DNA of 64,000 bases from positions 49,181,513 to 49,245,512 of the forward strand of contig JAKTNV010000005.1 of assembly GCA_022747635.1 (NCBI GenBank), given 5' to 3'. Of the stretch, positions 1-8,456 are shown piece by piece; position 1 is the stretch's first letter, and each line of letters begins with the position of its first letter. Source of the DNA: Hetaerina americana (lineage: Eukaryota > Arthropoda > Insecta > Odonata > Calopterygidae). The translations under genes were made by a program, and so were the position numbers. Below the pieces are notes generated by a model, which was not told where the DNA came from, ran no database searches, and was given only the letters and a program-made list of their open reading frames with translations.

Positions 1-699
1 ATCAAACCAGCCCTCACCAATTACTCTGGTTTAATTCGAGATGACCTTTTTTCACATAATACCACAGCTGAATATTTATTCAGGTGGTATTAGCCTAGTG
101 GAGTGTTATGCTACATGTTAGAGAGTCCATGTAACAATACGTGTAACGACTCTAGGCACAATAAGCTCCACCCAAGAATCGCAATTTATTGGATACGAAG
201 CATGACCCTCTAGGAAACTAGTACAAAAAGAAAAGCTTACGCAGCACAGGGAAACGAAGGCCGCGGACACATGGTGAATAAATTGATACGCTAAAAGACT
301 TCGAACAAGGTGAATTCCGTACTCACCATTAAAACTAGCCGTCGCGTTAATTAATGAGCTTTGCTCTTTTGTAATAGCCCGCATCGGATGAGGATATTCG
401 AAAGAGGATATTTGATGAAAACACAAAACCTCGATTGGACTTGAAAGTTTCAGGCAGCCTGTCCCAGCTTTGGAGACAAAAAAACAAATAAATTACTGCA
501 AAGAGGAATATCACGGCACGACCTAATTCTAATCTGGCCGAAGCGGCATCGCGCGCCGCCTCATTGGAGTGTAGGCTGGAGCGAGGTGAGCGTGAAAGAA
601 GGAGAGAGGGTCGGACGCAAAGATCAAAGTTCAGCCGAGGGTCCTTTCCGGCGGATAATCCTCGCGCGGCGACCAATCTGCCACCGATTCGAATAATAC
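1..699. other. Intergenic, no gene recognised
   Basis: AT-rich sequence with the hairpin at 57-92. Two overlapping minus-strand reading frames of about 100 codons run through it, but they have no domain, no conserved motif and no splice context. I see nothing else. Confidence 0.5.
57..92. repeat. Short hairpin (inverted repeat)
   Basis: Outer arms TAATACCAC (57-65) and GTGGTATTA (84-92) enclose inner arms CTGAATA (68-74) and TATTCAG (77-83), with a two-base bulge (66-67) and a two-base loop. All 16 pairs are perfect. No flanking gene or duplication shows what it belongs to; it may be part of a small inverted-repeat element. Confidence 0.6.
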
Positions 700-1500
700 A
701 GTAAAAGAAGGAAATAAATGGTAAGGCGAGAGGGAGAGATGGTGGAGGATAGAAAAAGTGTGAGGTGTCCGGGAGGAAACGTCGAAACGAAAACGCCTAT
801 TTGCGGATCCTTCGTTGGGCGGTGGTAAATAATATCATCAAAAGGAAAATTGTAATTGAAAAGAGCGGGAGAGATGGAAAGAGGGAATGGGAGGTGAGGA
901 AGGGAGGGGATGTTAGCAGAGTCAGAGGGTAAAGGAGGCAGAATTCGGAAGGTCTCAATGCTAAACCATTTGAGACGGCCAAAAAGAAAGTTAGGTGGTT
1001 GGACTGATGGGAGCGAGACAAAGGGAGATTAAAAGAGGTGGTGCGGGAAGGGGGAGGAAAAGGAAATTAGAGGGGTTGGACGTGGACGAGTGAAAAAGAA
1101 TAAAGGATATTGAAAGGAAGGAGAGAGAGGCGTAAGGAAGAATCGGGATGGGATCGCGGGGAAGAGAACCCGGGAAGGGTCGGACGGGTCTAGAGTTACT
1201 CGGGCGGAGAGAGAAGAGGTGATTCGGGCCCTAGCTTGGAAAAGGGGGAAGAGAGAATCGGGTGGGGGGGAGGGAGAAAGAGAGAAAGGGAGAGACGGAA
1301 AGGGAGAAAGGATATCTCAGCTGGAACTCTATTGAGTCAACTTCATTTAACCCCTCCCTCCCCTCCAACTCCCCATACTCTCTCCCATCCCCCGGACGAC
1401 GCGCCACTTAGCCGGCAAGCAGGAGGGAGGGAGAAATTTGGCCACTTACTCGAAAGAGGATGAGAGAAGTTGGGGTGAAAGCCACCCCCGGAATTTGATG
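700..1500. other. Purine-biased, G+C-richer tract
   Basis: The plus strand is dominated by G and A from about 700 to 1330, with runs such as GGGGGGGAGGGAG, then switches to C/T-rich from 1345 to 1400. This is one of a recurring class of strand-biased islands in the window. It lies just upstream of a possible exon (1547-1721). Reading frames here are low-complexity Arg/Gly/Glu translations and are not annotated as genes. Confidence 0.5.
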
Positions 1501-1546
1501 GGGAATAATTCAGAAGTTGCATCAATCAACCCGCTGCGTGGGACGC

Positions 1547-1721
1547 ATGGACCGTCTTCGAACGCGAGGCTCCCTTGACGAGATCACGAGCGTCTATTTG
1601 TGGACGCTTTATCCTGCGATGGGAATTCATGGGAGCCCCCCGCTGCCGAACAAGTATGGCCCCTGTGGATACGCCCATAGCGGAGAGGCCCATCATTCAG
1701 CCAGGATATATCCGGATTACG
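1547..1721 (+). CDS. Possible coding exon ending at a splice donor (unidentified)
   Basis: A segment of balanced composition lies between a purine-rich tract and AT-rich DNA and ends at a consensus splice donor, G|GTGAGT, at 1721/1722. Two frames are open to the donor. One starts at ATG 1547, continues through ATG 1619, and contains PNKYGPCGYAHSGEAHH. The other starts at ATG 1656, which has A at -3 and G at +4, begins MAPVDTPIAERP and reaches the donor after exactly 22 codons in phase 0. Only one can be real. I do not recognise either product, and no partner exon can be seen in the window. It could be the first coding exon of a host gene with a very long intron, or chance. Support is limited to the donor, the initiation context and the composition. 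Confidence 0.2.
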
Positions 1722-1727
1722 GTGAGT

Positions 1728-3587
1728 TTCAGTACCACGAGGATTTGCCAACGGTGACGAATACGTTAGATTCCTCACAAATTAAATCCCGAATGATCGA
1801 TTAGAATTGTGGTGATGGACACAAAAACCTCACGGTGGATTAATAGTCAAAGCAAAAAATAAATCTTGATGCTGTAAGCATCCACCTAATAAATCTACAA
1901 CAAGTCTTTGAAGATTAACGCGAAATGAGAACACGAGCTACGTTCTACATTAACATTTGCGACGAAGAGCTTTTTTCAAATGATGACTTTCAATGCAATT
2001 TAACTGCCACTTATGATTTACTGAATGTCCTTTCTATGGTGATTTTTAAGTGGATGCCAATATAAACCGATTTCAAACTTGGATTCATAGGACCATATTA
2101 TGGGTTATTTACGAGCACTGAATTTACGTTGCGTGAATTTAAAACGGAATGAAGAGCCAATCAAAGACTAAAGAATGAATTGCTTTAAATAAACAAAAAT
2201 CACACTTCACATATTTCAAAGAGCTATTCACTAATAGAGATAAAATTAATGCACTCCTTAAATGTATTTGTTTAGGTTTTAATTTATTTCAGATGCATAT
2301 GTCATCCACACGTTTTGCACCAACTTTTATGTCAATCCTTCTAAAAATTTCTTCAATTAAGTGCTTCCTGAATCAAGGTGATAACAATGCAGATTCCAGC
2401 ATTCTATACAAAATGTATCATCTCCATACAGTCAATCATTTTTCCTCATATGAATATATGTAGAATGTTCCATTAACTGCAATAGTCTTATTAAGTTGAT
2501 GCATTCATTATCTTCGCAACGAAGTCTTAAACCTTCACGGAAAAGAGCGATTCAGCCAGATGGGTACCACTTAGATCAGCCAGGGGTCGTTAGATCAGCC
2601 AGAACTCGTGACCGGAAATTAAATGGATAGGGATTTTTTTTCTCGCGCAAAAGTCCAAAAATTTTCAAATCAATCAACTCCAAACACGGAACTGCGATTT
2701 CACGGAAGCCTTTTCGAGCAATAAAAAATGAGTTGCAAAAAAATCACTATCTATTACTCGAAAAAAAGAATCACTTGTGATTTCCTTCCTTCGACACAGC
2801 AAAACAGCGGACTCACGAGTAATTTCCACCATATCCGCGAGACTGAATTCGATTGGAGATTATCCTTGGAGTCAAAAACAAAGGGATAAACAGAGGTGGA
2901 TTTTATTATCACACTTGCAAATTGTCCAATTATCCCTGGGCCATCCAATCGGAAGTCACCTTTTGGGGAGTCGAAAGTGGGAGGGGATTGTTACTCGGAC
3001 GTCCACCGCTTTCACACACCAGGACTCTGTCACCCCATGAGTGTAAGACTCCACCTCCATTCCCGCTAGTGTCTCGTCTGGCATCGTGGATAGCCTCTCC
3101 ACAACTCCTCTCATAGCAACGCCTGATGCCTAAGAGAGAGAGAAAACACGCGGGATCCAGCCAGACTACCTCCCCCCACCAAGTTCAATTGCACTAATGC
3201 GAAAATGGCATTTGCTCTGTTTCACGCCTCGTCCCCCAACTAACGGGCGGATGGTGGGCGGCGGAAGTTTTCCCCGTTGTTGGAAGACTGCGGCCGCCGC
3301 GAATTCCCTGGGCATGACACGGTGCCTGGGTCCAACCGCTGTCTCCTCTCGGAAAAGCGAAGGAATCGGATTAAATGGCCGGTGGGGAAAAACGAGGGTA
3401 TAGAGTATGAAACGACGATCAATTGGATACGGCAAAAATGTTCTATGCAAAGTAAGGAAGTGCGACAGTTTAACTGGAAAAACTAGGATGGGCATGGCTA
3501 TAAGTACCTCCAAATACGAATTCAGACTACACCGGAAGGTACGGGATTTTATTTGCGACGCCGTAGAATTTATTCTACTTTTAATAT
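1728..3587. other. Intergenic
   Basis: AT-rich to about 2950, then a G+C-richer patch (about 2980-3400) with several short overlapping frames on both strands and no recognisable protein. A small direct repeat with core TTAGATCAGCCAG occurs twice between 2560 and 2610. Nothing else was seen. Confidence 0.45.
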
Positions 3588-3810
3588 AGTATCCTACAGC
3601 TCACTGATAAGGTATGTGGCAGGTGGGGATCCAACACCAGGTATGCAACATCAAAAATTTAAGTTTTTTCAATTTTTATTGGCAATATGTATTTAAAATA
3701 ATTCAAATGATGTAGAATATGTTAACAACAAGTTAACGTGCTTAGGTACAAAGACATTGCAGGATAACTATAGCTACATTCACTAAATTATTAGAACTTG
3801 TATTTTACCA
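3588..3810 (-). mobile_element. 5'-truncated LINE 3'-end relic
   Basis: Read on the minus strand, the terminal part has the CCCACCTGCCACATACC motif and a short GTAGGAT tail, like the end of the full-length LINE at 11760-11842. The part further into the element (plus-strand phrases CAACATCAAAAAT, TATTTAAAATAAT and GATAACTATAGCTACATTC) matches the relics at 53105 and 61165 in the same order. These three appear to be copies of one related family. No coding sequence survives. The 3810 boundary is approximate. Confidence 0.5.
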
Positions 3811-5640
3811 TCATGAAGATCGAACCATCCGGATGCAATTAGAAACAGAGATTTCGTCACGGAGGGACCAAAATTCTCTTTCTTCCCTCACCCAATCTGT
3901 CATTAGAAGAGTAAAAGGATTTAGGAACCACACACACCGTTCAAATAAGCTAAATGTACGAGTAATATTACATTCTCATTACAAACACATCCCATTCAAC
4001 TGACTTGACCGGATTGGATGTTATCTTGATGCCTCCAACAAGGAGATTATGTTGGTGTCACCCGAATTTTGACGGAATACTTGCGAGTGAGGTCCTTGCA
4101 TTAATATAGGGCTTTTCTTACGACAATGACAGTTCTTTTAGCGTTTAAATTCTGCATCGGAAAACTCACAAATCGACTAATAGCCAAGAAAACAAATAGT
4201 AAAATGTTACGTTACAGTTTAACCCTGATTACTGAGTCGGAAGCTTCTCACACCTGGGGAAGACTGCAATCTCATTTAGTTCCGCAAAAATAAATTCCAA
4301 CTTACATGAAAATATTTGAAAAGTTTCAATGCTCCAGCACAATACTTTTGTTGTATTTTGATACTTTTATTTTGTAAACTAAGGTCACATAACAAATGAT
4401 AACATATAAACAATTGACACACATATTACCCATTAAAGAACGGTGCATATTAACCGTTTCGTTTCCAGAATACTCCGCATATAAAAATTAATACCTTGAA
4501 TAAAAATAGCAAAAATTATATTCTCTTACAGCAGAATAAATACAATTATAAATCCCACAGCAAATTTTGGTCCTCCCGTAAGTAGGTTTATTAAATGAAA
4601 TCAAGAACTGATAGACAAACGAAGAGAGTTTTAATTAAAATTGAGTAATAACGGTGTTAATAATAGTCCTTTAAGAAGCAATTGGTAGGTAAACAATAAC
4701 GTATTCCGGTCGTATTCAAGAGCTGAAAAAATTCACAACTTGGTTTAACGCATATTCACGAAATAAATTTCTAGTTAACAATTTTAACTTACTTTTATTT
4801 GTAACCAAACATGTAGGTTATTTTGTAACCGTCGTAATTACGGTACTTGACCTCAACTCTTTGCGTATTATGCAAGCGTGGTGTAGACTCGACTCCTAAT
4901 CTCTCAACCAACCCATTACCTTACCGATGGCTTACAGGGTATCATACCAATGCATATTATTTGATAGTATCACGGAGCCCTAACCGAGAAAAACAATAAA
5001 TAAAATGAACCTCGATAACACGATACCACTGCTTGGGCAATTTTTAATCCAACGCTATTTAACACGCAATTTCAACACAAAGGTTTGTGGCGCTTTTACA
5101 TTTATTATCAACAAAATTCAAATTACATAAATAAATATGTACAAAAAAGGTCAAAAATATTGGTAAAAATGATTGATACCTGTACAGGAGGTCTCAAAAT
5201 ATATATTTTCATGGACCACTAGAGTTAATTGTTATAAAAAAGTTTGAAAATTTTGTACAAGCTATGAATCAGCACCCTTTGGTAACAATCACGTAAAATC
5301 AATCAATTGTTACATTACGGTGTTTACACCATACAGCTTAAATAATTACGCTCTTCGCCTGAAATACAGCACATGAAATCTATAGTGCACGCATATAAAT
5401 AATTCTTCAGGGGAACTGATGCCTTAAAATGGAAGATTTGACTCCGGATTTGCTAAACAAAATCGCATTAGTGGCCAATTTAAACAGGTATACCTAGTCT
5501 AGGAAAATCATGAGAGCAGTAGGGATAATTTTAATGTTGCAGCGTGTAATTCCGCTTTGAACACTTAAGAAGACTAATAAAGGCTATTCAGTGAATATCG
5601 ATTATAGAGAGCAAGTAAAATAATCATGAATATTCCCATC
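3811..5640. other. Intergenic, AT-rich
   Basis: No open reading frame of note, no repeat structure and no motif recognised on either strand. Confidence 0.5.
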
Positions 5641-6600
5641 AGTGACAAAAGGAAACTTCACAAATGTTCCATTTGATTTGGCGCGCGTTTCGGAGAATCC
5701 CATCACCCGGAAGAAAGCTTCCGATTGTGTGCCACCACCCTCAGTGCTGCATGGGCCACAGCCAGGACTTTCAGCAATGAAAATCTCTCATTTAGCCACG
5801 CCCGGGACGAAACGGGAGGGCTGTTGGCGGGAGGGGGGTTATTCAACGCATCCCGAATGCAAACGTATCCGGCGCTTTTAATCACCATCGGAACACTCCC
5901 GGCCGGTTCGGTGACCCTCCCCCCTCGCCCTCCCCCTCCCTCTAACGCTTCTCCTTCCGTCCCGCCACACAAATCACCGCCGGGATAGGAGAATGTTCAA
6001 GTATTTAAACCATGGGGACGACGAGAGCGGGATCGCACGTGACTGCACCCACATCCCACGGCACGGCTCCCATCCGTGGGAGACAAAGGGAGGGAGGGGA
6101 GGGGAAGAGATATGCATGGCTGAGGCACCCCTCCCCGCGGCAAAGCAAACCCTCCTCCCCACTCTCCCCCTCATCCGTGACTCTCATTGAACACTTCCCG
6201 TGGGGGAAGGAGAGGAGAGGTTGACGTCCCCTCGGCAGCACAACTCGCGGAAGGCCCGTCCCATCGCGGTTCCCACCCCACGCTCGCCCGAATGCCAGGC
6301 CCTTTCCTGACGAAAACCACGTTTCCCTCTTCTATTTTTGGCCTTCCTCACCTCCGCCTCCAATCATTTCCGTGAAAACCGTGAACCCCAGGTCTTTTGT
6401 ACCCGTGTGCTCTCTCTCTATCGTACCATCATCATTACCATCAATAGGTCCTTCGCAGGTTTTTTTTCGCCGCCGTCAAACGGGAACAGGGCCCGCGAGT
6501 CCGTTTGGGTAACGAAGGGGTTGACATTCGCCCATTTTCCACCCGGGATGGAATTTCTTTTTATGAGGAGAAAATGTTTGAGGTGAGGTGGGCACGCATC
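5641..6600. other. G+C-rich island
   Basis: A sharp rise in G+C with CpG present and C-rich runs at 5915-5945. Many overlapping frames of 60-90 codons exist on both strands, none with a recognisable domain. A weak TATA-like GTATTTAAAC lies at about 6000. It could be a promoter or CpG-like region, but no adjoining gene is visible. Confidence 0.4.
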
Positions 6601-7329
6601 CCATGACCCCGATTTTGTCGTTCACACGATGGTCCAAGTGTTACAACAACCGTCTCACTCTCTATTATCAGGATTAGCGTTCATCTATCCAGGCGTACCA
6701 TAAGCCGAAACTTGGTTCATAGTATTCTGAACTCTATGAAGGCCCTCTTAATGGAATATCGTAATCCACTATAATCATCAACACACGGCAGCTTTCCCAT
6801 TCGTTAAATCACAGGTGCTAATTCCAAAGAGCAATTAAGGGCCAAAAGAGATTTGAATCCACTCTTCGGACTGCGCCAATCTCTAAAAGGTATTTCTACA
6901 TAATAGTAACTGTTAAGCATGAGAGTACATCGTTTGGCAGGAGTCTGATCATCACGAGTAAAGATTTATTTCATATATAAGTCGTACCATCTGCTCCCTT
7001 CGTAGGAAATCAGGACAGAAAAACTCATACTAATACTGGGACAGCAAATAATTACTTACTCTTACAGTTTCAAAACCAAAGTAAGATTAATTTAATTTCC
7101 AAAAGTATTTGCTCAAATTATTGCAAGAATGATGATAAATGTTATCGAATTAATAAATCAAAAGATAAATTACCAAATTTGAAATATTCCTGACGCTTAA
7201 GCAAGGAATGGATCAAAATTTAAAAAACAAATTTCATCCTTCAAAACGCTCAAATTATTAGTTTTCCTGCCATCTGGCTGGATTTCACAAAATGCTTACA
7301 TCGTCTTCAATCTAACGGGAATTATCCAA
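6601..7329. other. Intergenic, AT-rich
   Basis: No gene or repeat recognised. The 5' boundary of the LINE that follows is not defined by a clear target-site duplication, so part of its 5' UTR could lie here. Confidence 0.4.
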
Positions 7330-7410
7330 GATAGAAAATGTCAATGCAATGTTTACACCACATTAAGCTTATATCGTTACGAAACAGAACACTCCCTGCC
7401 ATCATTGAAG

Positions 7411-8349
7411 ATGGTGCGGGAGCTTCGATCGGTGATCGCTGGCCGGAGGACTCCCCTCAGGAGAGATGGTGCTCGGGGTGGGAATACGAAAACCCGCCAC
7501 GCCCATATGGGTGCACGGATTCGTCCGAATGCTACACGTGGCTGGGCGATTAGAGACCTACCCCGTGTCCCATCTCCCAACGAGGGAGTGTCTCACGTCC
7601 GTAGGTCAGACGATTGGAGGGTTGTCTCTCGGGGCAAGGGGAAGGTAACGCTGCGGCGTGGATTGGACTCTGCGGAGGCAGATACCATCCCCGTCTCCAA
7701 CAGGTACCAGGTGTTGTCGGATGACAGCACCACCGTACCTGCAGCCCCTACCCCTACTCCGAGGGCACTGCCTAGGGTAAGACGTCAGGGAACGGGAAGG
7801 GAGGGAATTGTAGTAATAGGTAGCTCGAATGTCCGTCGTGTAATGGTCCCATTGAGGGAGAGGGCGCGCCGCGTAGGCGCCGATCAACGGGTGACCGCCT
7901 GGTGTATACCAGGCGGAGGAGTCCCTCAGGTGACGAAGGCGATCGAGGCGGCGGTCAAAGGCACGAAGTGCTCTAGGCTGCAGGTCGTGGCCCATGTGGG
8001 CACCAACGACGTCACGGACCGTGGATCCGAGGAGGTCCTCCGTTCCCTTAGGGAACTGAGCTCCGAGGTGAAGCGCGTCCAGGGCGTCGAGGGGGTTCGG
8101 CTGGGACTAACGGTCTGCAGCATCGTTCCGAGGGAGGATCGCGGGTCTCTGGTTTGGAGCCGAGTGGAAGGCATAAACCAGAGACTATCGAGATTCTGCT
8201 CGGACATAGGAGCCTCCTTCGTCGACCTCAGACCAACCCTCCGATCTTGCAGGACTCCCCTTAACCGATCTGGGGTCCATTACACGGCGGAAGCGGCGAG
8301 TAAGGTAGCGGATAGGATACTCGACCACTGTAGGCCTTTTTTAGGATAG
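7411..8349 (+). CDS. LINE ORF1 protein with SGNH/GDSL-esterase-like domain
   Basis: The ATG at 7411 is the first in frame; the open frame continues upstream without an ATG. Residue numbers count from this Met. The first ~125 residues are basic and low in complexity, rich in Arg and Gly with a Pro/Thr-rich linker, and would suit RNA binding. The rest looks like an SGNH hydrolase fold: block I GIVVIGSSN (nucleophile Ser about residue 139), GTND at about 197-200, and block V SGVHYT with His about residue 290. Esterase domains in ORF1 are a known feature of CR1-like LINEs. Two departures from the canonical motifs are that the GDS Asp is Ser and the DxxH Asp is also Ser. No PHD finger or zinc knuckle is present. 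The ORF is clearly richer in G+C than ORF2. It ends at TAG 8347-8349, overlapping the ORF2 frame by 16 nt. Confidence 0.8.
   Translation: MVRELRSVIAGRRTPLRRDGARGGNTKTRHAHMGARIRPNATRGWAIRDLPRVPSPNEGVSHVRRSDDWRVVSRGKGKVTLRRGLDSAEADTIPVSNRYQVLSDDSTTVPAAPTPTPRALPRVRRQGTGREGIVVIGSSNVRRVMVPLRERARRVGADQRVTAWCIPGGGVPQVTKAIEAAVKGTKCSRLQVVAHVGTNDVTDRGSEEVLRSLRELSSEVKRVQGVEGVRLGLTVCSIVPREDRGSLVWSRVEGINQRLSRFCSDIGASFVDLRPTLRSCRTPLNRSGVHYTAEAASKVADRILDHCRPFLG
8337..8343 (+). promoter_or_regulatory. Candidate -1 ribosomal frameshift heptamer between LINE ORF1 and ORF2
   Basis: The heptamer T TTT TTA lies in the ORF1 reading register (codons TTT 8338-8340 and TTA 8341-8343), two codons before the ORF1 stop. 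It matches the X XXY YYZ slippery consensus. A -1 slip enters the frame that is open from 8334 and runs without a stop through all of ORF2. I see no strong stem-loop just downstream (only a 3-bp CAC/GTG hairpin), so efficiency is doubtful. Termination-reinitiation is the main alternative. Confidence 0.45.
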
Positions 8350-8456
8350 AGAGCAGGTCACTTAGTGGGTCAATAACATCTGGGGATAGCGCGTATAATA
8401 TTATTAATAAAAATATAAAAGTCATTGACAACACTGGCAATGATTTAGAAAGACAT

